Positions 52,693 through 63,274 of a stretch of 64,000 nt of DNA are shown here, one piece after another; the stretch's first letter is position 1; every line of letters begins with the position of its first letter. Below the pieces are notes generated by a model. The model had not been told where the DNA came from, did not search any database, and was given only the letters and a program-made list of their open reading frames with translations. Source of the stretch: Trachythela sp. YZ-2020. Taxonomy: Eukaryota > Cnidaria > Anthozoa > Malacalcyonacea > Clavulariidae. The position numbers were made by a program, and so were the translations under genes. The DNA is taken from contig JADLSH010000195.1 in the NCBI GenBank assembly GCA_016169945.1, positions 248,001 to 312,000 on the forward strand. The letters are read 5' to 3'.

Positions 52693-53585
52693 ATATGAAT
52701 GATGTGTTAAAAGTCAAAGATAAAAGTCAAAGTTAAAACGTTTGCAGCTAGACTTAAATCTTAAAAGTGATTGTTCTGTCTTCAAATCACTAGATAGCTT
52801 ATTAAAAAGAATTGCCCCTTGGTAAGCAAAAGTTTTCTTTCCGGTTTCAGTTCTGATCTTCGGAAGGACAATATTCGTGTTATTCGCACGTGTACATTTA
52901 TCATGTGCAACTCTTTTGAAATAATCTTGAAAGGCTTTTGATATGAATGATGTGTTAAAAGTCAAAGATAAAAGTCAAAGTTAAAACGTTTGCAGCTAGA
53001 CAAATCTTAAAAGTGATTGTTCTGTCTTCAAATCACTAGATAGCTTATTAAAAAGAATTGCCCCTTGGTATGCAAAAGTTTTCTTTCCGGTTTCAGTTCT
53101 GATCTTCGGAAGGACAATATTCGTGTTATTCGCACGTGTACATTTAGCATGTGCAACTCTTTTGAAATAATCTTGAAAGGCTTTTGGCGCTATGCCATTT
53201 AAACATTTAAAAACCTCAAGAGCACAGGACCTATTTCTAATTTCGTTCACACTTGGCAGCCTTACGGAACTTCGTTGCCCATTTATTACTCTTAATGCTC
53301 GATTCTGGATTCTCTCAAACTTTTCCTGGTTGGTGGTAGATAGCTTCAGGTAAGATTACTGGTAAGATCTCATTTTGTAGATTGTTTCTGCTGTCGATGG
53401 GCTGACATTCTGTCTTATGCGATACAGAAGTTTAACTCTCGATGTTGCTTTCTTAATTGTCTTTTCCAGATGTTCAATATATAATTTAAGTTCTGGTCCA
53501 TCCTGACACCCAGATATTCATACACTTGCGATTGCACAATGTTGATTCCACCGACTAATGTTATTTCCATTGATATTGAGCAGGG
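52693..53585 (-). pseudogene. LINE RT tail with a 248-bp tandem duplication
   Basis: Minus-strand LINE C-terminus: a remnant of an LGV-x-x-D-x-x-L block, NRSCALEVFKCLNGIAPKAFQDYFKRVAH, then CTRANNTNIVLPKIRTETGKKTF and AYQGAILFNKLSSDLKTEQSLLRFK. The segment 52693-52940 is repeated as 52941-53187, so the last 80 residues occur twice. Stops break the upstream part. It lies within the 113-bp satellite. Confidence 0.75.
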
Positions 53586-53951
53586 CCGCACTGTGTTATG
53601 TTGTGCTTTTCTGTACTGTGTGGTGTCCTACCATATTTTACTGACCTGTGATGCTACATTATACAATAGTATCCAGTACTCTGAGTGTAATGTGCTGTGG
53701 CACACTGTGTCATGTTGTGCTTTTCTGTACTGTTTGGTGTCCTACCATATTTTACTGTCGTGTGATGCTACACTATACAATAGTATCCGGTACTCTGAGT
53801 TAATGTGCTGTGCCGCACTGTGTTATGTTGTACTGTGTGGTGTCTTAGCTACCATATTTTACTGACCTGTGCTGTACATAGTGTGCTGTAACTGTGATAG
53901 GCTGTGCTGTGCTGCTCTTTGCTGTACACTGGCATACTGTGTTGTAGTGTA
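53586..53951 (+). repeat. 113-bp satellite, right block
   Basis: The same units resume after the LINE, with starts at 53692 and 53805, then degenerate into CTGTGCTGTGCTG-type sequence up to the hAT-like insertion. A stub continues at 55586 to about 55640. Confidence 0.8.
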
Positions 53952-55585
53952 CAGGGGCGGATCTAGGGTAAGTCCAATCAGTCGCGTGACTGACGTATTT
54001 TTTTGCAAATAAATAATAATTTATTATTTCGAAATTTGAATAATTAATTCCCGAATATAATATGAAATTCATTTCATAGTCCAGTTTACGTCTTTACGAG
54101 CTCAGTTTTGAATAAATATATGCTTTATCTAGAGCAGCGGTAAAACGCAAGAAACTCGCAGAATCGGGTGGTCATTATGCTCATTTGATTGGTCGAGAGG
54201 TCATTTGGACTTATCTGGACTGATCTGTGGGGTGGTCGGACTGATTTGCACCTTAAGGGAGTCTTTATCAGTCCATTTCTTTCCTTTGATTGGTCAATTT
54301 GAAAATATTGTGGGGTGGTCGGACTGATTTGCACTTTAAGGGAGTCTTTATCAGTCCATTTCTTTCCTTTGATTGGTCAATTTGAAAATATTGACAATTC
54401 CTATAGGTTCATTTTTTTTGACTGATTCGGACTGATTCGCGGCTGGGGGCATCAGTCCTGAAAATTGCGAAATTCATGCAAAGCAGTCTTTCTACTTGTA
54501 ATCTCGTATATTATAACTATACCAAGGTTTTTCATAGTAGGAAAATTGTTTTACGATGTCGAGTATTGATATGTACGCGGACGTTCGAAATGCGATTGCA
54601 CGATACGATTTAACGGCCTTATATTAAATAAACTTCGACTCTCTTTGAATGAGGTTATCGTCGGGCAGCGAAGATATCAAGCGAGCAGCTTTTATCTTTG
54701 CTATTCAGCAACGAGAAGGCACTCAATAGAGACTTCTCTGCTGAAATCTACGTGCCTCACAAAGATCGTGGTGGTAATTTGGGTGGTGTAACCAAAGATA
54801 AAGTGTGCACTGCTATAACGTATGAAAATATCCAAAATAAAGAGAAATTAATATGCTGCAATATATCTTGTATGATAAATGATGCGAAGTTGAAATATAA
54901 CACGCTTTAATACATTTTTATCGAGCAACTTGCATTGCTCTTTCGGGCCTTCCCGCTTTCCTAATTCCTACTGTATTTATAGTTTATAATAAAGGATCAG
55001 AGTAACGCAATTGGCGTGTTAAAACGATGTTATTTTGCTAATTTGCATTGTATGAAAGATTTGCGATGAATATCATTACAAGTCTATTTATAGTATAAAT
55101 TGTAATTGTAATTGGATAATGCATTTTACAAAGGATAATTGAAATATAACTCTTTATTTTGCTTGAGAATTTTGTTTCACATGCAGCGATTTATATTGGA
55201 TCAGAGATTAGTATCATTCACTTCAATTTGTGTCTTGTGAAGGATTTTATGTGCTTAAATTTTAAGTATAAGCCAAATTCATTTTAATTTCAAAGCCTAT
55301 TGAAACTACATGATGTGTACAATTCAATTGACTTTTCCAAGTCATTTAATTCCGAAGATAAATGTATGGGAGAAGGTATGTTTGTGAGATCATAAAAAAT
55401 CGTGTCTTTGATGTACTTTATTATCCTGGGAATTCTGCAAAATCTCACCCCCAAAACGCTTGAAATCGCATTTCAGGGAGTCTAGATTTCAAAATTTTCC
55501 GGGGGGGCATGCCCCCGAACCCCCCTAGCATGTCTCACGCCTTCGGCGTTCGACTTATGTTTAAAAAATCCTAGATCCGCCCCTG
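53952..55585. mobile_element. hAT-like non-autonomous element
   Basis: TIRs CAGGGGCGGATCTAGG and CCTAGATCCGCCCCTG are perfect. The 8-bp duplication GTAGTGTA (53944-53951, 55586-55593) is also perfect. Both features match hAT elements. Its 1.6 kb shows no transposase; a 70-codon plus-strand frame at 54698-54910 has no recognised domain. A direct repeat of about 100 bp (near 54230-54300 and 54310-54385) lies inside. Confidence 0.9.
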
Positions 55586-56061
55586 GTAGTGTACTGTGGT
55601 GTGCAATGCTGTTCTGTACAGTGCTAAACTGTATTAAACTCTTAATGCCTTGTCTTGTTTTTTTGTCTTGTCTTGTCTTTTATATCTTAGCTTGAATTGC
55701 ATTATATATGACAATTATAAGGTACAGTCTAGTTTATAAAAACAAAATCTAGTTATTCACGCAGTAAATTCAATACAGCACAGTACATAAATATAAAGCA
55801 TAATAAATTGTTGTACACTGCATTATTGAGTTGGTTTGACAAAAAAATAATACTAACTCCTCTCCACTGAATATTGAAAATAAAACAACAAGTAAAGACT
55901 ATTCCCTTACCTAAACATAATACTGTAGTCCCTTTCTACTTTTTATGCAACTAGGCACGTTCTATTCTTGTGTAGGCCTACAAAGCAAAAGAACGCAATC
56001 CGAGCGAGTTGAAATTGTCAAAGTCACCAAAATACGACGTCATTTTGCTTTCTTCCAACAA

Positions 56062-56245
56062 CAAATAACTCCAAAAATGGAGTTAAATTTGACTAACTCT
56101 TGCAAAAGAGAGTTAATCGTGCATGCTAATTAGCTCGTCAATACGCGTAACCCCAATAAAGGAGTTATTATAACTCGAAATATGGGCTTAAAATTTTAAC
56201 TCCACCAAAAAGGAGTAATAGGGGAGCTAAAATAACTCCCTGAAA
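56062..56245. repeat. Second AACTCC/GGAGTT hairpin array
   Basis: Same style as 49175-49370: AACTCC, GGAGTTA, AACTCTTG, GAGAGTTA, AACCCC, GGAGTTA and so on, in alternating orientation. It abuts the AAAATAACAGTG end. Confidence 0.55.
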
Positions 56246-56254
56246 ATAACAGTG

Positions 56255-56922
56255 TATATACCAACATTTTTGACCAGGATTGTAAGTCTCGGTTATACAA
56301 ATTATGCTAATTTCATTCACACTTGCAACAGCTTCCAACTTGTCTATTTTCAAAATTAGGGAGCGAACATTAGATAGTAATGGACTAGGCAGATAGAAAT
56401 TATGGTCAAGTACATCTATTTTTAATATACCGGAGATCTTGTTTGTAGTGGCATTAGGTGGTGGATACAAGACTGGCTGGATTGGAGGGTAAAACATTGG
56501 AAATCGTATCGGCGGAAAATGGTTCGGATCCAGAGGGAAAGGAAATTGATTGATATTGAGTTGAGGAAAAGGAAGAATACCAATATGGTTTAGTGTAAAA
56601 AGTCGCATCTGGAACCTTTCAAACAACAACCTCTCCTTCTCAAAAATGGACACGGGAAAACTATTATTGACACTTCCTGTAATATCACTCGGTATATTGG
56701 GAGTTGGAACATCAGGATTTACTTGGGAACTATCCTGATATACATTAGGCGAATTTCTTACAGCGGATATACGCTCATTATCAGATACTAATATATTATT
56801 CCTGAATATTTGAATTTGCAGGAGAGGCACGATTCACAAGTTGGTTCGTTGGTATATAAGTCTCCTTACTAAGCGTAAATTCACCAACTGCACAAATTTC
56901 GGTATTGTCGTGGTTTGAATCG
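56255..56922 (-). pseudogene. LINE ORF2 start (endonuclease N-terminus)
   Basis: On minus, ATG at about 56922 (MADSNHDNTEICAV) starts a leader that shifts frame near 56830. A Pro-rich region (FPMFYPPIQPVLYPPP) follows, then the opening block of an APE endonuclease (LSNVRSLILKIDKLEAV, ISIICITET). It ends at the CACTG-type repeat, so the rest of the LINE is absent here. Confidence 0.6.
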
Positions 56923-57299
56923 GCCATTGAATGAAGAGATTGTCTTCTGGCGTAAAATATATATTTATGTTGCCGATTGGTTCTGTTGGAAAAGGTTATG
57001 TGAAGGAAACTTGCAGATGAATTAGCTCCTGGAACTGCGAATCTGCGAGTTTACATGGCATTGATAGATAGCTAGTTTTTAAAAAAATACACATTGTAGC
57101 TTAGAAGCTGAATTGCGTGCGAGATTACAATCTAATTATACTAAATATATACAATGTAAATAAATACAAATTAGGAAGAAGTGTTAACATAATTATAATA
57201 GTATAGATCTATTTACAATTTAGATTAAGAAGTTTAACAGACGAAAGAATAAAAGTATTTAAAAATCTATTTGTGTTCGCGGTGTAATCAGCAAAAGAT

Positions 57300-57698
57300 G
57301 AGCCAACTTGTGATCAGGTTTGTTCATTATTTCGCTAAAAAGTTTCTTACACGCTTCCCCGCGCCTAGTATACTAAGCTTGTCTATATCACTGAGTATTA
57401 GACTGTCGTCATAGTTTACGTAAGGGTAAATAAGAGACATAACTCGCTTTTGAACACGTTCGATAGCCTTTGAGAGATAGTTGGGTAACCCCTAGTGGTA
57501 GACTTGACAACTATATTCCAGGACTTGCCTGATACAAGAGCAATAGAAGGTAACAATGTCAGAAGCTGGCACTTTGGCACGTTTGAGTTGAACAAAGAAG
57601 TAAAACCGTCTGTTCGCTTTATTGATAATGTTATTAATATGCTCATTCCACTTAAGGTCGTTGCTTATTAATAGACCCAGTATTCTAGCATGGGTTAC
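57300..57698 (-). pseudogene. LINE RT C-terminal fragment, split by a younger LINE
   Basis: Minus-strand blocks: ILGLLISNDLKWNEHINN, NRRFYFFVQLKRAKVP, IVTFYCSCIRQVLEYSCQVYH, a SQRLSNVFKSELCL/ERVQKR-type segment, and a final LSILGAGKR segment, in at least two frames. The upstream part is cut off at the poly(A) of the LINE to its right. The closely related fragment at 62.5-62.7 kb is from the same family. Confidence 0.7.
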
Positions 57699-57997
57699 TT
57701 TTTTTTTTCTTTTTTTTTAACAAATTTTATTTGGATCAATCTATATACAAACATGCAAAAAAAAAGCGAATATTTACATAGTACAACGCAGACATTTTAA
57801 AGTTGGATCCAAAAAGGCAAGGTACGAACGGGACTCTTCAAAAAGTTCCCATGCAAGGCACCTGCCGTCCAATTATATCAGTATATGTACAATTATATAT
57901 ACATATAGTAAACATACGCACGCTCACACACAAAATACACACAGACAGGTTACACACAAACGCTTAAAGATAGACTATTAAAACACATTTATCTTTG

Positions 57998-58381
57998 CTA
58001 TTCTTTGTGACAAGGACAGTCACGCACCAAGGACCAAATACAGGATAGTTCAACATCATATACTGAGCGTAGAAGTTCTAAATATCTGCGTTTAAGAACG
58101 TTTTTGAAAGAGATAGGGCTAGAAAATGTATCTGGATTGACATCTTGACATACACTGTTCCACGGTTTGACAATACGGTTAAAATAGGAAGATTGAAACG
58201 TAGCAGTTCTGCACATGGGAGTTTGAAGCATTACACCAGTGGCTTGGCTGAGTCGAGTACGTCCATGTTGAATAAAAGATACGTGATTGTTAATGTTAAG
58301 ATCGACGTAACCATATAACGCCTTGAAGAAAAATACGAGATCTTTCATCTCTCTATCGTAGGAGAGTGGTAAGAGTTCCAA
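57998..58381 (-). pseudogene. LINE ORF2 C-terminal end, in another frame
   Basis: It continues the RT at its 58353 end after a frame change: ELLPLSYDREMKDLVFFFKAL, then GRTRLSQATGV, RTATFQSSYFNRIVKPWNSV and SFKNVLKRRYLELL, ending CPCHKE and a stop at 57998. These are the usual last blocks of this LINE type. Confidence 0.75.
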
Positions 58382-60575
58382 CTTTAACAGTCGTCCTGGT
58401 TCTTAGAATCCATTTCGTGGCTCTTCGTTGAACTCTTTCAATCCTTTCACTGAGTTGTCTGTTGTGAGTTGGCGACCAAACTTGTGTTGCATAGCTGAGC
58501 TTCGACTTCACCAGCGAAAGATATAATGTACGTCTGATGTTGATGTCTGTTAGTGAGTAGCAAGTCCTCTTAAGCACACCAAGCTGCCTGTTTGCTTTCG
58601 ATACCATTTCGTTGATATGCAAGTTCCACTGCAGTTTGCTGGAGAAGATTACGCCAAGGTCTTTCTCGTCATCAACTCTCAACAGCTCTTTCGACCCGAG
58701 GTGGTAGGGAAAAGAAACTGGGGTCTTCTTGCGCGTCACCGACAATACTTTACACTTTGACGCGTTGAATTTAATGTTGTTATTCTGACTCCAAGCATCA
58801 AGGTTTGTTATGGTTTGTTGCAACTGGTTGCAGTCACTCACTGATGTTATGTTCTTGTAAAGCTTAATGTCGTCTGCAAATAGCGCTGGAACTGCTTCGT
58901 TGTTGATGACTTCAGGAGCATCGTTGATAAAAATAACGAACAGCATTGGACCCAGGATAGTACCTTGCGGCACTCCGGATGTAACTGGGGTCCATTGCGA
59001 TGCAGCACCGTCCACTACGACTCTCTGACGACGATTATTGAGGTAATCAGCGAACCAAATTAACAGCTTTCCCGTCACACCGTAGCATTTGAGTTTTTGA
59101 AGGAGAATTGAGTGATCTACGGAATCAAAGGCTTTCGCGAAGTCGAGGTATACTATGTCAGTCTGTTCGTTCTTATCAAGTTTTTGTCCTATAGAATGAA
59201 GCACGGAGAGCAACTGTGTAACGCAGGAACGATTTCGTAGAAAACCGTGTTGATGTGGAGTGATGAGATGAAAGACATGTTCGTAAAATTGGGAATACAC
59301 GCAACGTTCCAAAACTTTGCTGACTATAGGAAGGAGAGAAATGGGACGATAGTTTTCTGCTGGTTCTTTCAGTTGCTTCTTATGCAGTGGAGTGATGTTT
59401 GCTGATTTCCATTCTAATGGCATTCGACCACATTGCAGTGAATGGTTGAATAAGGTACATAGACTTGGTGCTATTTGGTGGGCGCATTCTTTCAATAGCC
59501 TAGACGGTAAACCATCGGGACCACTTGCTTTCGATGTATCCAGACCATGCAAACAGTGAGCAACTTCGTCTACACTGATTGCGATCTCAGATAGATTTAG
59601 TTCCGTTCTTATTGGAAGTGAATTGTCGACAGTGTCCTCACCAATGTTTGATCGAGGAGAGGTAAAAACAGAGGAAAAGAACGCATTGAACAGTTCTGCT
59701 TTATGGACGGCAGTTTTCGCCGTTACGCCTTTGTACGATATATCCGACACTTTGCTTGCACGATGACGGCATGTCGACTTGTGGTAGCTCCAGAATAGTT
59801 TGGGATTACCGAGAAATGAATCTTTAATTTTCCCAAGATAGTCACGATGTTTTTGTCTGATTGCATATTTGATAGTTTGAGTCAGAGTTCGGAGTTTCTG
59901 TTTACGGGCGGTAGTTTTGGATTGCCGATACTTTTTCAACGCAGTATATTTCTTTCGTAATAAATGTCTTACTTCTCTGTTAAACCAGGGTGGCGAGTTT
60001 GTGTCTCTAACAACTTTCGTAGGAATGAAATTGTTCACATGCGCGAGAAACCATTCTTTCCAACGAATCCAGTGCTGGTCAATTTCTTCTGTTAATACGC
60101 CATCGCTATTGAACCCTGCTTGCAGTAGAGAAGTCCGAAGGTTTTCGAAATTCCCACGTCTGTAGTCAAAGATTGTCCGCTTGATTGGTTTAGCGCCAGA
60201 AAACTTTTGTTGGATTTCAAATTCTATGATGTGATGGTCAGTAGGAAAACCAAACTGTTCAGGGGTGGATGATGTTACATTACTGATTATTTCAGAGTGG
60301 TTGCAAAGCAATAGATCAAGTTTGTTGCCATCGCGATGCGTTGAGCCAGATATTAATTGTTCAAGAAAGTGGTCACCAACTAAATCGCAGAACTTGTCTT
60401 CCAAAAGGCCACCATTATTGTTTGGGTTTGGATGATCTAGTGACCAGTCAATGGCAGGTAGATTGAAGTCCCCGATGAGAATGATGCAGCTGGACTCAGG
60501 AATGTTGTCAAGAGATGAATTGAGTTGTTGTATAGAATCCAAAGTAGAACTAGGAGGGCGGTAGAAAGTGTACAA
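58353..60575 (-). CDS. LINE ORF2: endonuclease C-terminal part and reverse transcriptase
   Basis: 740 codons without interruption. Endonuclease blocks TFYRPPSSTLD, IILIGDFNLPAIDW, LDLLLCNH and FPTDHHIIEFEI come first. The RT follows with KASGPDGLPSRLLKE, MPLEWKSANITPLHKK, NYRPISLLPIVSKVLER, QHGFLRNRSCVTQL, IVYLDFAKAFDSVDHSIL, TSGVPQGTILGPMLFVIF and the catalytic ALFADDIKLY. Thumb blocks end with LGVIFSSKLQWNLHINEMV and LKSYATQVWSP-like YATQVWSP. It copies LINE RNA at a nicked target. The N-terminal endonuclease Asn/Glu blocks are missing by truncation, so this copy is not autonomous. Clade is CR1/L2/Jockey grade, unresolved. Confidence 0.9.
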   Translation of the reverse strand: MYTFYRPPSSTLDSIQQLNSSLDNIPESSCIILIGDFNLPAIDWSLDHPNPNNNGGLLEDKFCDLVGDHFLEQLISGSTHRDGNKLDLLLCNHSEIISNVTSSTPEQFGFPTDHHIIEFEIQQKFSGAKPIKRTIFDYRRGNFENLRTSLLQAGFNSDGVLTEEIDQHWIRWKEWFLAHVNNFIPTKVVRDTNSPPWFNREVRHLLRKKYTALKKYRQSKTTARKQKLRTLTQTIKYAIRQKHRDYLGKIKDSFLGNPKLFWSYHKSTCRHRASKVSDISYKGVTAKTAVHKAELFNAFFSSVFTSPRSNIGEDTVDNSLPIRTELNLSEIAISVDEVAHCLHGLDTSKASGPDGLPSRLLKECAHQIAPSLCTLFNHSLQCGRMPLEWKSANITPLHKKQLKEPAENYRPISLLPIVSKVLERCVYSQFYEHVFHLITPHQHGFLRNRSCVTQLLSVLHSIGQKLDKNEQTDIVYLDFAKAFDSVDHSILLQKLKCYGVTGKLLIWFADYLNNRRQRVVVDGAASQWTPVTSGVPQGTILGPMLFVIFINDAPEVINNEAVPALFADDIKLYKNITSVSDCNQLQQTITNLDAWSQNNNIKFNASKCKVLSVTRKKTPVSFPYHLGSKELLRVDDEKDLGVIFSSKLQWNLHINEMVSKANRQLGVLKRTCYSLTDINIRRTLYLSLVKSKLSYATQVWSPTHNRQLSERIERVQRRATKWILRTRTTVKVGTLTTLLR

Positions 60576-60838
60576 AATGACTTCAAGTTGATCACTAAAG
60601 ATAGATTGTTTAGATAGATGGATTGTTCAGATAGATAGATTGTTTAATTGAAAAACCTTCTTACAGCTATACTCAATTGAATTGAAAAGGATTTTAAATT
60701 TACAGTGGATATTATTAAAATATAAAAATCTATGTAAATAGTTATGTACAAGCATATAGTACAATTTTAAAACAAAAGTATAAAGTTCGTTTACAAAAGT
60801 ATGCAACAATTTACAATAACCTAAAGTTCACTTATAAA

Positions 60839-61158
60839 TTAACTGTTGCTGTCGTTATGACGGCGAGCACTTGATATTAAAAAGGAGTTCTTACATCGAT
60901 CTGTTCTACATATTGGAATATCAAACGGTCTTACATGTCTCAGACAAGTTTGTGGATTCTCATTGTGTGGAACTAGGTCATATAATCGGTCTCTAGGATT
61001 TGTTACTTCTTTATTAAAGAAATCATCACATAGTTGTTGTCTACACTCAGAAAGTTTGTTAATTCCTGCATGTTCCAGTGCTTGATCGTTCGGAGTATCG
61101 TACCCGTGGATAATCTTCTTTGCCCGCTTTTGCTTTTGTTCTAAGGACCTGTTCAAAT
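60839..61158 (-). pseudogene. Older LINE RT tail, distal half
   Basis: On minus: EQKQKRAKKIIHGYD, ALEHAGINKLSECRQQLCDDFF, NPRDRLYDLVP and RCKNSFLISSARRHN, the terminal blocks of a LINE ORF2. Its upstream half is 62515-62720, displaced by the hAT-like insertion; GTTCAAAT is duplicated at the break. Confidence 0.8.
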
Positions 61159-61400
61159 CAGGGCGTCTATAAGATAGGGCGGCGAAACGGCAATGTAACC
61201 CCTGATCAATGTGTGATGCGCGGGACCCCCCAAATATTCTTCTTATGCATGTGGAGACATTTTTATTTGTTAAAGAAAATTACCACAAATTTGTTATATA
61301 CACAGGCCAGAAATTACTATTGTTCTAGTTCGGGAAAACATTGAATAGAACAAAGGTTACTAAGCATTATAATTATGTATAAGAGCTATTCACTCATGTA

Positions 61401-61831
61401 CAGGGTGTATCAAAAAAACTGCAAATACCATAATTTGTATGCACGAGATCATACATTAGAATTTCAATGGCTGTGCAAATAATTACGCTTCTGGGATTTG
61501 AAAATACGTTTCCACGTGCAGTACTATCAAAATAAGCACACAAAGTGAATTAAAATTAGTTCGATTACGAATGGCTCAGCTAACAACAGAGCAAAGAGTA
61601 TTTCTTGTTTTAAAGTACGCCCAAACTCAACACTCGACAGCAGTCATTCGTAAACTGAGCCATTCGTAATCGAACTCATAAGTTTAATTCACTTTGTGTG
61701 CTTGTTTTGATACCCCTGGGAAACGTATTTTCAAATCCCAGAAGCGTAATTATTTGCACAGCCATTGAAATTCTAATGCATGATCTCGTGCATACAAATT
61801 ATGGTATTTGCAGTTTTTTTGATACACCCTG
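61401..61831. mobile_element. Foldback derived from a mariner-like element
   Basis: Ends CAGGGTGTATCAAAAAAACT and mirror, typical of Tc1/mariner-grade TIRs. Arms of about 165 bp enclose a 100-bp centre. The inverted similarity continues outside these ends on both sides (about 61310-61400 and 61832-61925), so an older palindrome surrounds it. Confidence 0.7.
61571..61669 (+). pseudogene. Start of a mariner-like transposase
   Basis: ATG 61571 opens 33 codons, MAQLTTEQRVFLVLKYAQT then QHSTAVIRK, which is the helix-turn-helix start of a widespread Tc1/mariner-type transposase family. It runs into the opposite arm and stops. Only the first helix region remains. Confidence 0.7.
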
Positions 61832-62514
61832 TACATGAGTGAATAGCTCTTATACATAATTATAATGCTTAGTTACTTTTGTTCTATTCAATGTTTTCGC
61901 AAACTAGAACAATAGTAACCAGGCATGTGAGTTATCCGAAGTTGTGAATTGGGTAGCAACGACGTAAACACACTGATGTAAACAGCGTTAGCCAAATTTG
62001 TCTATTGCCTGTCATACTTTCCCCATTTAAATGACCCGTTGGTGTGCATTCAATGGCAGGTAGCAAAAAAAGTTCAAAAAATTACACGACAAAATTGGGC
62101 AGGAATAAAGTTTAATTCGTGGCAGTGTTGTCTTAAAAAAAGCTACGTTCTAGCTCGATCCTAAGGTACGAAATTAGTAAATTGTTTTGCGAGCGGGGCC
62201 AAAATGGACAAGGAAGTCACAAATGTTTCGAGATTTAAAACACAAAATTTTATTTGTTAGATAGTAAAGAACGCCTTAAAACTTGTTGTATGAACGCTAA
62301 AAGGCTTGAATAACATCTTGAAAAAATACAGCAACAATCGACTGAATACTTTTTAAAATATTAATCATTTAGTCGATCCACCTGGAGTTTTTTCCACTCC
62401 TTGTTTTTTTTTTAAAAATTACACAGGGGCCGCGTCGCCCCAGTCCCAAAGCGCATCACACATTGATCACGACATTATCTAGCCGTTTCGCCGCCCTATC
62501 TTATAGTCGCCCTG

Positions 62515-62720
62515 GTTCAAATACTCTGGGAGATTATAATGGAAAACCTGACATGCGTAGAGGAGGACTGAACGAATACACGAAATATAAAACTTGATAA
62601 CATCCTCTGGAGGTACGTAATTGGCACGCTTCAATTGCAACAGAAAGTAAAGTCTTTTAGAAGCTTTCTTAATTTTAAAGTGGAAGTCAAGTCCGTTCTG
62701 CGCATCTGTTCTGCGCATTG
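62515..62720 (-). pseudogene. Older LINE RT tail, proximal half
   Basis: On minus: AQNGLDFHFKIKKASKRLYFLLQLKRANYVPPED, FYISCIRSVLLYACQVFHYNLPEYL, then the hAT-like insertion. Joined in order with 60839-61158 it forms a continuous LINE C-terminus. Confidence 0.78.
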
Positions 62721-62856
62721 TTTACATCCTTTGTTTTGATACACTATAACTGTCTTACATGACGCCTTTTGCCTCTTGTTGTTCTCACCTGGATTTTAAT
62801 GACTTTGTGTGTGGTCCTTTTACAATACTTACAGTATTTTTTTACCTGCTTCGTTC

Positions 62857-63117
62857 ATGGGAAGTAAAACGAAATGCAACATTTCCTCGCTAAACACAAA
62901 AAAGCCATGCCGCATTATACAACAATGGACGAAAGTCGAAGCACAGTATATAGATGAAATCGAGGACATTGCACAAGTTCCCAATGTGGATATAAACATG
63001 GCAGTATGTTCATGTCATGGAATGTGTTTGCGGGAAAAGGGAAGAAATGCTTGTCCTTGTAAAGAAAAGGGCAGTATTGCTCTTCCGTTTGCCACCCAGA
63101 CAGAAGTTCGTGTTTGA
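62857..63117 (+). CDS. Cys-rich protein exon, function unknown
   Basis: ATG 62857 (MGSKTKCNISSLN) opens a frame with a helical middle (IIQQWTKVEAQYIDEIEDI) and a cysteine cluster, VCSCHGMCLREKGRNACPCKEKG. The cluster has the C-x-C-x3-C...C-x-C spacing seen in CXC-type zinc-binding tails of some transposon proteins. After 63070 the neighbouring frame carries what looks like its continuation (two more Cys pairs, CSSVC, to about 63178), so one base of a G-run may be missing. No family is assigned. It may be the end of a transposon protein or of a host gene that continues rightward. Confidence 0.4.
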   Translation: MGSKTKCNISSLNTKKPCRIIQQWTKVEAQYIDEIEDIAQVPNVDINMAVCSCHGMCLREKGRNACPCKEKGSIALPFATQTEVRV

Positions 63118-63274
63118 ATCGACGGAATCTACAAGAAAGCGACACCAATTCATTCGAAACATCTGAAAGTGTCAAATAATGTGAAACGCAGGTACGTATT
63201 AAAATGTAAAAAATGTAAGTGTTGCCGAATTTTAGTTGTTAAAAATATTTATATGTAATATCTAATAATTGCAG

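Larger units (their letters stand above)
49167..56254. mobile_element. Candidate CACTG-ended element or pair of related MITEs
   Basis: CACTGTTATTTT at 49167 and its mirror AAAATAACAGTG ending 56254 are flanked by TA on both sides. Each end is followed by AACTCC/GGAGTT hairpin repeats. CACTA-type (EnSpm) elements can end in CACTG. The 7.1 kb between holds mostly other insertions and no transposase, so the two ends could instead belong to two damaged copies. Confidence 0.35.
57699..60610 (-). mobile_element. Recent 5'-truncated LINE with poly(A) tail
   Basis: It runs on minus and ends in a poly(A) (T-run at about 57699-57718). It starts about 60600, inside the endonuclease. It carries a long open RT frame, so decay is slight. 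It landed in an older LINE. No clean target duplication could be identified at the 5' side. Confidence 0.8.
61159..62514. mobile_element. hAT-like non-autonomous element
   Basis: TIRs CAGGGCGTCTATAAGATAGGG and its mirror with one difference, and a perfect 8-bp duplication GTTCAAAT (61151-61158, 62515-62522). It splits a LINE RT tail. Its interior contains a foldback element with a mariner-like start and no hAT transposase. Confidence 0.88.
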
